A stretch of 49,058 bases of DNA from Chara braunii (GCA_003427395.1 BFEA01000101.1:2302623-2351680), one strand, 5' to 3'. Numbered from the stretch's first letter, positions 32,286 through 43,696 are shown. Numbers and translations: made by a program. The notes: a model not told the origin generated them from the sequence alone.

Positions 32286-33210
32286 CCATAACCAATGTGT
32301 TTACTTGTTGTTGTTTTTTTTTCTTTTCATTAGGCAAATACTAGGTGAATAGTTGTGTAAATTGTTTAATCTTTGATGAGGATAGACTAGCTAAGTGCCC
32401 GCGGTGCGGGCGGTGCGGGCTACGGCCGCAGAAATAATAGATGGAGTGGGTTACCTCACACTGCATTTCGGATGGCTCGCCTCCAAGATGTTCATCTGCA
32501 GAAACAACGACGGCCTACCGAGGGGCAGAAAACGACAACTGCGCGAGAAATAAAAAAAAATAAGGAAGGAAAAAAAAAAACGGACACGAAACGATGCGCG
32601 CTAGAAATGAAAAACGAAGAAGGGGGACACAAAACGACGGTCAATCGGGGAAACAGAAAAGAATAAATGCCCATCAATCGGGGGGGGGGAAAAAAGACAC
32701 CCTCCTATCGGATGGCTCGCCTCCAAGATGTTCTTCCGCATCAACGCTGTCGAGCGCATCGGTCCGCCACCACACAAGCGCGGCGGGACCCTCCAGGCCG
32801 CGGCACGCAGGAGTTGGTTTGATCCTCGTCGCGAATACACATGGAGCTTCCACAAGCCGCTTCGACCGAGTGCGTCAGCCATACCTCTCGCGAGCCCCTA
32901 CGACAGGATAGGGCCTACGTGAGGCACAACTTACCTCCACCTTATGGGAGCTGTCACCTCCCTTCGGTGGGCGTATCCCTGCCGAGCTACAAGTCCACAA
33001 TACGAAAGCTAATCAGTTGCAATCGCAGAGGTGGACCAACCGAGAGCGATTCTCATTCCCTGTAGCATAGGGGGTACGTGTGGTTTTACGCTTCAATCGG
33101 ACCCGCATGCGAACCGACGCCTTGGGGGGCTGAGGTCCCAAGTGCGACTCGTCGTCGGTCGACTAGGACGCATCCCACACACCACTCGTACGTCACTCTA
33201 AAGAACATAA

Positions 33211-33242
<32 letters not shown>

Positions 33243-33850
33243 CTATAAACAACGCGACAACACTCCTAGTCCATTAGTAGCCATCCCATAACTCTCCGAT
33301 GCGGAAATCGGATAGGTGTCGCGTGCGAGACTTAGTATAAACCCCCGCAGACGCAGGGCTAATTCATATCGAATCGCAATGCAAGCATACACAATCAGTC
33401 GCAATGATGGCGTACTATGTAGTACCCATACTCATGTGGTCCTCGTTAATCTCGAGGGTCGCATTCGATACTCAAGTGTGGGCGGACACACGCCTTGAGT
33501 GGTTAATCTTTCGACGCTGAACAACTTCCAAATGCAATTAAGAACCACACCCTCTTCTGCACCCTGCGTAGAGTGGGTGGTACACAGATTCATATATGTG
33601 GTGACAATCGTCTCTTATCGCCCTGGAAACCAACTCCATCATCTAGGGCCTGGAGATAAATCAAGGGTTTGACTTTGACGGTTACCACGGACTACAACGT
33701 CCAACTATAAAATTCTAAAAAGCAAAGGTTAAAAGGGGATGTCCCTTTTCTCTCAAGAACATAATTTGTTTAACCCTTACGCGCGGTCACAGTAGGCCGT
33801 ACGAAACACTCAATATATATGTATTTACATATATATAGAGGGTTATAAAT
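32286..33850. other. No recognised gene; direct repeat and (AC)n
   Basis: The stretch contains a duplicated 28-base motif, CGGATGGCTCGCCTCCAAGA followed by TGTTC, at 32469 and 32709 (240 bp apart). It also has an A/G-rich segment between them, short open frames on both strands that I cannot identify, and an (AC)n run at 33209-33236. Confidence 0.5.
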
Positions 33851-34544
33851 ATATGACGATCACTTCTCACAATTATAGTGGGACTCCTCTCAACCATAGT
33901 ATATATATGTATGTGAGCGCAGGTAGTGAAATCCAAAGTCCAAATCACCAAACATACCTGCAATCACATCAAAGATTCAACCAAAAGTCCATGCACTACA
34001 CGGTGTCAACTTCAACCATTCTCTGCGCTCATACCCCTCGCTTTAGCCACACAACCCTAACCTTAATGCACCCTTCCAACAATAAAATACTAAGTACCTT
34101 GGTTAAATGGTCATTCAATCAAGTCCGAGTAAAAACACAATGAAACAATTCAAACCACAAGACTAAAACCTTTAGGTCGAGCGACAAGAGTGGATTGGAG
34201 TTGAGTCGTAAACCGACGAATCGGCAACCAACCTACTATCAGTGATAACAAAAGGTGATCTTTTTGGGATCAAGCTGGATCTAGTCCAAATCCTAAATCA
34301 AATGATTGTGAGGATCTGTAACACATGACATGCCAATACCCAAGCTAAATTTATAAGTGTATGCAGAATAAAGCTTCATAACACATTCTCACCCAAAGTC
34401 CTCCTACAAGCTACACCTAGACCTACATCTAAGCCAGTGCCCAAAGAAAGGTAAACGCTGGCAGAATCTCCTCTATATAGAGTGGATTGTCGGAATCGTC
34501 ACGTGTCAAAATATAATCTAACTCCTTTAAACTAAAAAAACTTT

Positions 34545-35050
34545 GGCAGTGTTTCCCGTAGGAAAAGTGTTTTCTCATAATTTATACTAACTCAAATATG
34601 AAAACAAAAATAATCTCTAATTATGAAAAGTTAAATTTTGTCTAACTCCCTAAATTGGTAAAAATTTGGGCAGCACTCCCTTTAGAAAAGAAAAATTTTC
34701 AGATTTTTTGCTAAGTCTGATATGAACTCAGAAGCAAGACTTGAGTTCAACTAAGACAAAAATTCAACGAACTGCTTACATTTGTCAAAATTTCGGCAAC
34801 ACTCCCTTTGGAAAAGTGTTAATTCTACAAAGCGAAGTTCAGAATCTAAAGTGACTTTGACTTCTCAAGGTCCAATTTTGTCCAACTCCCTGAAGTAGCA
34901 AAAAATTGGGCAGCACTCCCTTAAGAAAATGTGACTTTTCATATTTTTGCTTAGCTAAAAAGTTCGACAAACTAAACCTTGAAAAGACAAAATATGACTA
35001 ACTCATTGGTTTTGTATTAATTTCGGCAGCGCTTCCCGTAGAGAAAGTGA
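34545..35050 (+). repeat. Diverged array with periodic GGCAGCACTCCC motif
   Basis: The motif GGCAGYRYTYCCY followed by A/G-rich GAAAAGTG recurs at 34545, 34669, 34795, 34909 and 35025, i.e. every 114 to 126 bp, usually preceded by AAATTT and a C or G. The interspersed sequence is AT-rich and diverged. This looks like an old tandem array. Confidence 0.7.
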
Positions 35051-35365
35051 CTTACCAAGATTTATACAAGACCGAGTATAATAAAAGATCCAAAAAAATG
35101 CAGAAATTAACCTAAGTAAAATAAACTTAGCTCAGAAAATAAAAGGAATTTAAACCAACTCTCATGGCTATAGCATGTGATGAACAACTGAAACAACTAC
35201 CTATCAACTGAAACTTGGACTAAGTAAACAATCTCACTCAGCCACATGCAGGCCAAAACCACACAGAGTAAGTACTTTCACCATCCTCAAATCAAATCTT
35301 CATAAATAGTTCATGAAACTTTCAGATGACTTAACCCTTATACACAACTTATATATGGCGTAGTG

Positions 35366-36510
35366 CTAGACCATTCAGCTTAGAAACAATGCCTAGCATG
35401 CCTTTAGGATATACACAAACAGGTTGCACAACTACTTTTCTCTTCTTTGGGCATATGACTAGACCATTCAACTTAGAAACAATGTCTAGTCGCGCTGAAC
35501 TGTTTCATATCCAAAGTTTAATAATTTTTTGACTTTGTTCTAAAAAAAAATATATATATATGGGCAAGGGACTGAGCCATTTAGCTTAGAAGCAATGCTT
35601 AGTTTGCCCAGAATCCCCAGATTACTTCCAATTATAGTTCATAACTCCCCTTCTCTTCTTAATGATATGGCTTAACGTTGGACCATTAAACTTAGAAACA
35701 ATGTTCAACCGCCAGTTCTCATGCAAGTATAAATAAAGTACTTCATGTTGTACTCAGTTTATACTTATGTACGTGGTTTTTATGTTAAACCATTCAGCTT
35801 ACAAACAACAATGGAAAAATTTTCTGGAATTAAATAATAATTGTCGAGTAAAATTACAATCTAAATTTCAAATTTTCATTCCATATTAAAAAATATCATT
35901 CAAATTTTAAAAATTTTAATCTTACTTTCATTCCAAGAATAGGGTATCCCTTCTTATTTGGACTGCATGCTAGAGATGGAATGAAAGTCTGGATGAGTTC
36001 ATGAAATATTTTAATTGGACTGTCATTATAAGTAAGAATTTTCAGTCATAAATATGTTAATTCAATCTAAATTAGAAGATATTTGTTGTAACAAAATAAA
36101 AATTTAATTAAAATATTTCATAAACTCGTCCAGACTTCCATTCCATCTTGAACAAATAGATGCAGTTGGAAAGGAAAGTTCATATTTAGACGGGAACTTA
36201 TCAAATAAAACTGTAAATTTTAGAATTCAACGAACATTGAAATGATAATTTATAAATATGAAGATTTTTTTTTTTTGAATGTTTTTTCAACTTTCATTTC
36301 TCATGGGAATTTTTATGTTGAATGCTTAGCCTTAGACCATAAATCCTCTCTCAGAATGAAACAAAAGATTAAACATTTCAGCCAGACAAGCCTTCATAAA
36401 AAAACAGAGCAACCAGACCATTCATCTTATAAATAATGTATATCCCTTCAGAAAAACAGTTAAATAAACATATTCTTGGGTCATTAAGCTTAGAAACAAT
36501 GCCTAGTCTT
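35366..36510 (+). repeat. Diverged array with CTAGACCATTCAGCTTAGAA motif
   Basis: The motif recurs at 35366, 35458, 35571, 35675 and 35784 (spacing 92 to 113 bp) and again near 36408 and 36474. It is an imperfect palindrome, with CTAGACCATT at one end and AATGCCTAG at the other. The array follows the first one and has a similar period. Confidence 0.7.
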
Positions 36511-36559
36511 TGATTGACCCGGTGAAACGCATATAAACTGTCTTCCTCCCACCTTCTCA

Positions 36560-39030
36560 CCGTTCACCTCTTAGTCTGCTTCCAGTTAAAAATAAAGAGA
36601 AACTTAAGTTTTTCACACATATTATTTCCATTTAGTTTGATTAAATCCGGAAAGACAACAAAATCATAGGGGATCACATACATACAATCAGTCAAAACTA
36701 GAGGGAGATAGTCAAACAGGGGTATAGTGGGGTCATACAAATAGAAAAAGTTGTACCTGGTGGTTCCTTGCCTCCAGAACTCCTCCTGAGTTCCGGCAGA
36801 GCTCCCGCAATCAGTAGGCAGACCCCCCCCACAGAGTCTTGTTGCGGTCCTACGGGTTGCAATCCCGCCTGCCGCCTTCCTCTCATAACAAATAGACAAG
36901 ACTTAGAGTGAGGAGGGTATAAGGAAATGGGTTTGAGACTCTCAGATCCAAGAAAGGTACTCTCAGACTCGGGTGAGAGGGTCTTGGTTTCTTGATACGC
37001 CTGAGGGTACCGCAATGATGGTCTAAATTTGCAGCAGTTTGGTCAGTCAAGGTTAAATAGTCAGTTATTGCCTTCATGACGATCCTTCAACTTGCAGTAA
37101 TTCCCCCTTCCTTCAAAGGACTCAACCTCCTTCGTGGAGCTTCTCGGTCAGAGCTTCCCTGACTATAGATAGGCTTGCGAGCTCGCCACTCTCTTCTAAC
37201 TGCTCCATACGACGCAACAAATGGCGCACCAGTCAACAATCAAATTTGTCTCTTGCAATTGGTCTACTGTTGCTTTATCCGACAACAAATGGTGTTGCTG
37301 GTTGAAAGGTGAGTTTACATCCTTCCTAACTCGTCTCCCGTCGCTCCGTTCAATCATACGAGTCGTGCACCATCGGCAAGGCAATCATACTGGTCTGCTG
37401 CTTTACACTTTACCCTTTCACCCGTGGGGCTGACCAACACTCCAATCTGCACGCGAGCCTCCAGCTCTTCTCAGACACACAACAACATTATTTACATAGC
37501 AGCAAACGTCCCTCTTCGACGGCAAGGCGTAGGAGCAGCCTCCTCAAAGGTAACCTGACCTTTGCAGTCCCACCATAGTACGCAGTGGGGACTAATGTCC
37601 CTGTCAGCAGACCGTGCCCAATAGTCCGACGTGGTCAGGTACATGGAGATCGAGGGACCGATCACAGTCGCATGTCTCACTCCTTTACTCCGCAACGCAC
37701 AAACCGAGAGTGATTCCTCCCCGAGAGGGAGGCCAGGTACGTACTCCCTGTTGCCTTGCTCCCTTACGCCGCTCTCTCTCCCCTGCGACAATAACACTTA
37801 TGGCAGTAGTGAAATTGAGATCGCATCCTTAAACAGTAATGTCACCTCCAAGTTGCCGCACTCACTCCCGCGTTCTCCACCGTTCACAACCTCCTCTTTA
37901 CTCGCAAGGCAAGCACCTGCAACTCTCCTCTCTTTTCTTGTATGTGCAACTTACTTTGCCCACACTAGTCCTCCCTTCTCATCATTAACAACTTACAAAC
38001 GCACCCTTCGCCTAGAGGCGGCCAGATGCCTCGATCAGCCATATGAGAGAGGATCTGTGATTCTGTGTTGTCGAGGGTGGCTACAACGGCCAACACAACG
38101 ACACGGTCGGAACGAGCACGAGACAAAAGTCACCAGGCTCAGGATGGCAGCCCGATCTGCGATCCCCACGAGGATGAGCTCGCACGTCGCGGCTACATAG
38201 GGTGGAGTGTATGCTCGGAGCAAGAAGCACCGAAACTTCATTAGTAGCCCTGTGAAACTGCACCGGTCGCACCAATACTTACCAAATGTGCATATGAGAA
38301 TGAATCCCCCCTAAACGAGGGAAGATGCATTGGCAGATCCAAAACTTCCAATAATGGTTGCGCGGCCCTTACTGCCAGCGTCAATCAATCCACACCCCAA
38401 ATGAGAACTCTGGCACAACCATCCGGTTCGTACCATCCCAAAACCTTAGATTCGCTCTTTACCTTGCTCGATTCTGTAAAGGAGCGAAAGAGATACATAC
38501 TTTCGACCTTGCCATATGTGTTGTTCCTGACGTCCCATCAATTTCTTTTCTAACCTTCAACCCTTACTAATTAACTGCCAAAATTAACCTTAGAATCACA
38601 CTCGCCTCACATTAAAACCCCCAGAACACAACCTTCCCCAATTGATTTCGTTGAGAAATTACAAATTTTTGTGTTTATTCGCTCTCTTCATAGCTACTTT
38701 CGCGGACCTCCGCGCAGTCTATTCTCTCTCCACTCCCTATCTACTGACTTTCTACCCAAACTAACGCCATAATCAGATTCGTCCGCCTCATAAACCTTGA
38801 AAACGCCTCTTTTCTCACATAAAACTGTAGAGTATGGCATGCACTCCTACTTCCTTGCTGCGCCCCGGCTCACCGGTTTACCATCTCTGATCGTATTTAC
38901 TGCCGAATGCACTCGGGACGAACCACCACCCAGTTTCATTCAGCCCCTTTCTTCTCCCCCTACTCCTTGGCTTTTCATTTCGCTGCCTTAGCGTTGTACC
39001 GCTCCCCCGCTACTGCCAGCGTAGCCCAAC
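36560..39030. other. No recognised gene
   Basis: Several frames of 60 to 190 codons occur on both strands, the longest at 37631-38200 (+). They lack recognisable motifs and overlap frames on the other strand, so I do not call genes. Parts may be further diverged rRNA-derived sequence, like the stretch that follows, but I could not align them by eye. Confidence 0.4.
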
Positions 39031-39037
39031 ATTCCCA

Positions 39038-39110
39038 CGTTCGACGAACAATTTGCCTGTCAGTATCACTACGAGCCCTTACCAACGTTTTCTCTGATCG
39101 TGGCGCTCGG
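39038..39110 (-). pseudogene. 25S rRNA fragment, extra partial copy
   Basis: On the + strand CGACGAACAATTTGCCTGTC then AGTATCACTACGAGCCC mirrors the antisense of 25S (GACGAACGATTTGCACGTCAGTATCGCT). The same region of 25S appears again about 100 bases further on, so the fragment is present twice in tandem here. Confidence 0.55.
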
Positions 39111-39120
39111 TCTTACAGCT

Positions 39121-39303
39121 GAGTGCAAAATTGTTCAGCAACACCGACTTTCCTGGGGAAACTTTTAAGGAAAAGTCAGTTTTCTGCATGGTTCGAATGG
39201 TCTTTCACCCCTATCCCAATTTCTGACGGATGATTTGCATATATGTGTCGCTCCAATCCTCCGCCTTAACGCCTCCTCAGTCTACCTCTGGCCCGCCCTG
39301 CTC
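39121..39303 (-). pseudogene. 25S rRNA fragment, decayed (compound repeat copy 2)
   Basis: The + strand shows the antisense of 25S: TCCTGGGGAAACTTT, GGTTCGAATGGTCTTTCACC, CCTATCCCAATTTCTGACGG, then TCTGGCCCGCCCTGCTCA. Order and spacing equal those of plant 25S from the CCTCCGAAGTTT block back to the GGGCGAAGCCAGA block. It is the counterpart of 22440-22616. Confidence 0.7.
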
Positions 39304-39354
39304 AAACTGAGTCCGCTACCACCTTGGGCCCCCGACGACCGCCCACACACAAAC

Positions 39355-39482
39355 AGTGGTAACGAAGCCTGCTACAAGCTCGTGGTATGGATCCGACCGG
39401 ACCGGGTCCCAATGCGGGTCTTAACGGCAATAGCAAAATTTTCAAATAAAAATTTTGACAACCAAAGTGGAGAAGGGTTCCA
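39355..39482 (+). pseudogene. 25S rRNA fragment, opposite orientation (copy 2)
   Basis: CAGTGGTAACGAAGCCTGC, GCGGGTCTTAACGGCAATAG and AACCAAAGTGGAGAAGGGTT follow the same part of 25S as 22676-22826, again on the + strand just after the - strand piece. The repeated inverted order in both copies argues against chance. Confidence 0.65.
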
Positions 39483-39839
39483 CAGGTGGGCTACCGCAGC
39501 GGTCTTCTTAAAGTGCCCCAGACCACTCCTTCCAAGCATTGCTCATCCCTCACTCAGGTCCCGGCCGCCATGCACGTACTCAAAACCTCCGCGGCTGATT
39601 CACAATTGGCGGGTGATACATCTACGAAGGTCCGCACCATCCAAGTTTCTTTTTCGCCTCTGACTTGCATGCACGTTGAACTCCTCGGTCCGCATGTCGA
39701 GACAGTTAGGGTAAAGGAATTTTGCCGGCATCCCGTATACGCAGGAACTCGTTGGTCAATCCAACGATGCTCGCTCTCAAGGTCCTCGATCGTCGTGACA
39801 AACTCTAAATCCAGCGCCGCGTCCAAGTCAAAAAATGCC

Positions 39840-40130
39840 AGTGCATAAAATAATAATGATAATACGACAATGCATAGTAAAATATGTAGAAAATTTTAAT
39901 CGTCAGAACATGACGAAGCGAGGAAAAAGAACCCGCTAGCACCATTCCCACGTTGCCGACGACAAAACCAAAAGGGATAGCCCCGCCGAACCCTCAACCC
40001 CTCGATCTCCTCGTGCTACTGTAATATCCTCACGTTGTAGCCGCTCGATCTTGATCCCCGAATCTCCTGAACAGAAGTCCGACATCGTAACCAACAATAC
40101 TTGGCCCAAGGCTGAGTTTAGTATTGACTG
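39840..40130 (-). repeat. Possible tRNA-related SINE, copy 2
   Basis: On the - strand the head TTGTTGGTTACGATGTCGGA and TTCGGGGATCAAGATC corresponds to the head of the copy at 23137-23450. The tail is a short, degraded TTA-rich tract near 39847-39860. Confidence 0.35.
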
Positions 40131-40565
40131 ACACCTAAATAAATGGATACTGCGCGACACGCAGATCCACTGAAACTTTTCAACCCTCAGATCGACCTAT
40201 CAACAACACTCACGACCATCAACCTTCCGCGTCCATCGCACGACTATACCGAACCATGCTGCCGTTGCCGCGTCCCCCCGCACGTACACACCAGTCATAG
40301 GTAAGCGCAATCGGTCAACGAAACATTATCTTTTTAATCCTAGTTTAATCAGAAGTAAAAATATGGCCGGCGATCAATGCCGGTTTCAACAATCATCAAA
40401 AGCACAAGAAATCACGCGCGCCTCAAGCCTGCGCGCCCACACACTCTCTGCTCTAGTCAACCATCCAGTCAATGTAAATCATAGACACGACCACCCCTCG
40501 CGCGGTATACCTAAACTTTAAACCAAACTTATTTCCTGTCGCTTGCAAAAACCAGGGCGGATACG
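39935..40565. repeat. Compound repeat, distal block, copy 2
   Basis: Partner of 23255-23905 in the same orientation, about 16.7 kb away. Confidence 0.65.
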
Positions 40566-40852
40566 ACAATGCCAGCCATGTGCCCCACGTCTGGCGCGCT
40601 GTGAACATTTCGGTACGCACACCCCTCTGCACACTCCCCCGCCCTCTATCGCCTTCATCCACCGACCCTCACCGAAACTTGCGGCTGCGCTTCATGTACC
40701 TCCCCCCCCAGCCAATGCTGAAGGGGGTAGCTTCTTGCTTTCAGGGGAAAAGAAAAAGTAAGACGTTCAAAAAGTTTTGCCTGGTTGAGGGGTTTGTTTA
40801 TCAGTATGTTTTGTCGCTATCCTACCGTTACTGTAGCCCAAAGACGGAGAAA

Positions 40853-40968
40853 GGGCCTCGCCACACCACTCTCGAAAAACGACAAAAATGTGGCGGGCGT
40901 CTCTGGCCATGTTCTAGGAGGAAGTTCGTTCTTGTTTTGCACATATTGAGAGTGGTATGGCGATGCCC
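40853..40968. mobile_element. Small TIR element, GGGCCTCGCCAC type, copy 1
   Basis: It starts GGGCCTCGCCACACCACTCT and ends GAGAGTGGTATGGCGATGCCC (last base 40968), an imperfect inverse. The 116 bases include the internal block CTGGCCATGTTCTAGGAGGA shared with 42252-42376. Confidence 0.75.
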
Positions 40969-40991
40969 AAACGTATGCAGTCGAATTGCTT

Positions 40992-41146
40992 CCTTGTCCT
41001 TCTTCCCTCTTCGCTTTCCTGTTTCCCACCCACCTCTCCTCCTTGTCCCTCTTCCCTCTTCGCTTTCCTGTTTCCCACCCACCTCTCCTCCTTGTCCCTC
41101 TTCCCTCTTCGCTTTCCTGTTTCCCGCCCACCTCTCCCCCTTGTCC
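40992..41146. repeat. 49-bp minisatellite, about three copies
   Basis: CCTTGTCC recurs at 40992, 41041, 41090 and 41139, exactly 49 bases apart, with the block CTTCGCTTTCCTGTTTCCC in each unit. The period is not a multiple of three and the units lack stops, so long false frames appear on both strands (40580-41601). Confidence 0.95.
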
Positions 41147-41766
41147 CCCGCTTCCTTTTTCCTCTCTTCCCGCCGGAAATCGACGAGCCCGCGCATTGCG
41201 GCCCACCCTCCTGTCCACGTGTCGTCCTCTCCCCCCTCCATCGAGCGCGCGCGTTGTTTTGGCGCGCTTCGGACATTTCGCTAAAGTTTCTGGAGATGGC
41301 CGCAGGGACGGTCTCCTGCGGCACCGCCCCGCCGCTGGCGGTGCGCTCAAGCGCGTTCTTTGGCGCTGCAGCTGCGCATTGTCATCACCCCTTCCGCCAA
41401 TCTTGCGCGGGAGAATCAGATTGTGGCTTCTTCTCCGCATTCTCCTCCCCGTGCTCCTCTCTCAGGACCGACTGCTCAGCTCTTCCTCTCCGCGTGCTTA
41501 ACACGTTGTCTTTGTCAAGCAGGGCACTGACACGTCAGCTTCGCTTGGCGCCATATCCAGGTACCTCCAAATACGCCACGTGTGTGTTTTTTTGGGTCTA
41601 ACGGCCTCGCCACACCACTCCCGGAAGCATGTATTTTCCGCCGAAACATGGAAAGATTCACCCGCCATAGCTTTTGTCCTTTTCACATCCCCGAGTGGTC
41701 TGTTTATGCCCTAAGTCTCGTCCTTACCCCTCGTCCTTCGACCACAATCCGTCTTTTTTTTTTTGT

Positions 41767-41978
41767 GGGGTAACTTCAGTAGTAGAGTCACAAAAAAACG
41801 AGTTATAATTGCACTATGGGCAAGATACAGTTTGCAATTGCACTTCGGCGGGTAGGGCACCCTACCTGGCCAGAAAACTGGGTTGTATACATTGCCCGAA
41901 CTGCAATTCGAAAATGTATATTGGCCCATAGTGCAATTATAACTCCTTTTTATTTTGTGACTCCCACGTAGTTTCCCC
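41767..41978. mobile_element. TIR element, GGGGTAACTTC type, copy 1
   Basis: GTCACAAAAAAACGAGTTAT on the left faces ATAACTCCTTTTTATTTTGT plus GACTC on the right. Inside, TAATTGCACTATGGGC and CCCATAGTGCAATTA are exact inverses. It is related to 43697-43924, which lies the other way round. Confidence 0.75.
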
Positions 41979-42251
41979 TTTTTTTTTGTTTCCCCCCCTC
42001 TTTTCTTCCTTCCTTCTCTCTCTTCAAGGAAATGAAGACCCCCGTCGTTTGACGGCTCCAAGGATCGCGCACCTCCCCCCCCCCGACCTCTTCGTGGGAT
42101 GGAGGGTGTTGGAAGGGGGGGGGGGGAGGGAGAGATGAGGAACCCCTCCTACCATAACAAGAGGGGGTGGCGATCGAAAGGGGGGTTGTTGAGCGTTTGA
42201 TTGAACTCGAATAACTCCTTGGGGTATCAGGAAAAAAATGGCACCCTCTCA

Positions 42252-42376
42252 GGGCCTCGCCACTCACTCACTCGCGAAATGCGAAAAAGAAAGTAACGAG
42301 GCGGGTGCATCTGGCCATGTTCTAGGAGGAAGTTCATTCTCATTTTGCACGTTTCGACAGTGGTGTGGCGATGGCC
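42252..42376. mobile_element. Small TIR element, GGGCCTCGCCAC type, copy 2
   Basis: Ends GGGCCTCGCCACTCACTCAC and GTGGTGTGGCGATGGCC. It shares the internal block GGCCATGTTCTAGGAGGAAG with 40853-40968. Confidence 0.75.
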
Positions 42377-42521
42377 TCGTCCATTCAATTCAATCGTTTG
42401 ATGTATATCGCTCAGATCCCCAGATGCAACTCAAAAAAAAAAAAAAAAAAGGCGGCGGGAAACGAAAGAAAATGCATAACAAAACGAAATAATACTAAGT
42501 AATGACTTGGTAAGTTGGTAC

Positions 42522-42568
42522 CAACTGGCCTATGAAAAAAAAAAACAAAAAAAAACAACTGGCCTATG
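42522..42568. repeat. A11-C-A9 insertion flanked by 13-bp direct repeats
   Basis: CAACTGGCCTATG at 42522-42534 and 42556-42568 brackets 21 bases of A with one C. Confidence 0.85.
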
Positions 42569-42635
42569 TAGCTTAGTTGGAGTTGGTACACCTCAGCCCC
42601 GAGCTGTGGAAATAAATACAGAGCCGAGCTAAAAA
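42540..42635 (+). other. Possible tRNA-like SINE head
   Basis: TATGTAGCTTAGTTGGAGTT resembles an A box, but no B box is clear. A-rich stretches follow. Weak. Confidence 0.2.
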
Positions 42636-42636
42636 A

Positions 42637-42678
42637 AACTCCACTGTTAAAAAAAAAACAAAAAAAAAAACTCCACTG
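42637..42678. repeat. A10-C-A10 insertion flanked by direct repeats
   Basis: AACTCCACTG at 42637-42646 and 42669-42678 brackets a TT plus A-run, C, A-run of about 22 bases. Confidence 0.8.
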
Positions 42679-42758
42679 AATACAACGTACGGTCATTATA
42701 GCTGAATTTGGTGTATCTTTCAGTCTAAATTCAGCTATAATGACCGTACGTTGTATTC
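42678..42758. repeat. Perfect 32-bp inverted repeat
   Basis: The arm at 42678-42709 (GAATACAACGTACGGTCATT and onward) is the exact reverse complement of 42727-42758, with a 17-nt loop. No mismatch is present in 32 pairs, so it is recent or maintained. Confidence 0.95.
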
Positions 42759-43024
42759 GGGGCAAGACTGTAGGGGTCGGTCAGTTCGATGATGAAAATC
42801 GTAACTCGGTATCTATCTCTGAATTGCAGCGTCATACATTGACAATCGTGACAAACGTGGCAAGTAATTACCCCGCTACTCTTGATCATGGCAGCTAATT
42901 AACTGCGACGCTTAACCATGGTAAGTAATTAATTAACTGCGACTGCTAAGTCCTAACCATGCATACATGTAGGTCACACCCCTCCTGAACGAGTCTCTAA
43001 ATATTGATGACGTCACACAGAAGA

Positions 43025-43170
43025 GAAACGAGTTATGATAGTGTAACTGCACTGTGGGGCAAGATGGAGTTTGCAATTGCGCGCGTCACACCCCACTATG
43101 AGATGAGTCATAAAAGGGGTAACTTTTTTTTTTTTTTTTTTATAAAGAAAAAAGGGATAACTTCAGTTTG
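43025..43170. mobile_element. Partial GGGGTAACTTC-type element with poly(T) insertion
   Basis: GAGTTATGATAGTGTAACTG, then CACTGTGGGGCAAGATGGAG correspond to the element at 41767. The end AAAAGGGGTAACTT is duplicated on both sides of a T run (43126-43140). Confidence 0.5.
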
Positions 43171-43334
43171 GGATTGCACGCGAAACACGCGCACACCATC
43201 TGCCGAACGAATCTCTGAATAGTGAACGAATCTCTGAATAGTGATGACGTCACGAAGAAGAGAAAACAAAGCGGCAACAGCGCACCGCGCGCACAACCAT
43301 CTCCCGAACGAAAACTTCTTCTTCTTCTCTCTCT

Positions 43335-43376
<42 letters not shown>

Positions 43377-43492
43377 AATAAATGGAAAACGTTGATATTG
43401 ACACTGAATGAAAAACCAAAGGGGGCTTGGAACCCCTCCACATCTCAACCCGGAAAAAACTGGGGCGCTGGAAACCGGCCGGGTCCAGGGCC

Positions 43493-43650
43493 GTGGTCCC
43501 ACTAGCCAAGGGGATAGGATAGAAATCCTGAATCTGGCCATATTTTATGCACAGATACAGAAAAGCAGTTCTATCTCCATTTCCTGCTCCTGTTCTCAAA
43601 CACGTCCAGATTCAGGCATTCAATCCGATGCTCTTTGCTAATGGGACCAC
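43493..43650. mobile_element. Foldback MITE, family A, copy 1
   Basis: A 158-base foldback with ends GTGGTCCCACTAGCC and GCTAATGGGACCAC. The arms of about 55 bases contain GAATCTGGCC/CACGTCCAGATTC. The asymmetric centre has CAGAAAAGCAGTTCTATCTC. Confidence 0.85.
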
Positions 43651-43696
43651 GGCCCAGCAGCCCAAAACTCAACCCTGTTTGGTCCTTTTAAATGTT

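Noticed and set aside
37631-38200. 189-codon + strand frame
   Set aside because: No motif is recognisable, overlapping frames occur on the other strand, and it lies in a region next to scrambled rRNA pieces. I could not support a gene.
36560-39030. Further 25S or 18S rRNA pieces
   Set aside because: A few short similarities were seen near 38850, but none long or ordered enough to call.
40580-41601. Several long frames on both strands
   Set aside because: They are produced by the 49-bp minisatellite and adjacent GC-rich low-complexity DNA.
43108-43599. Minus-strand frames with poly-Lys
   Set aside because: They are the antisense of the T run at 43330-43374 and the MITE at 43493.
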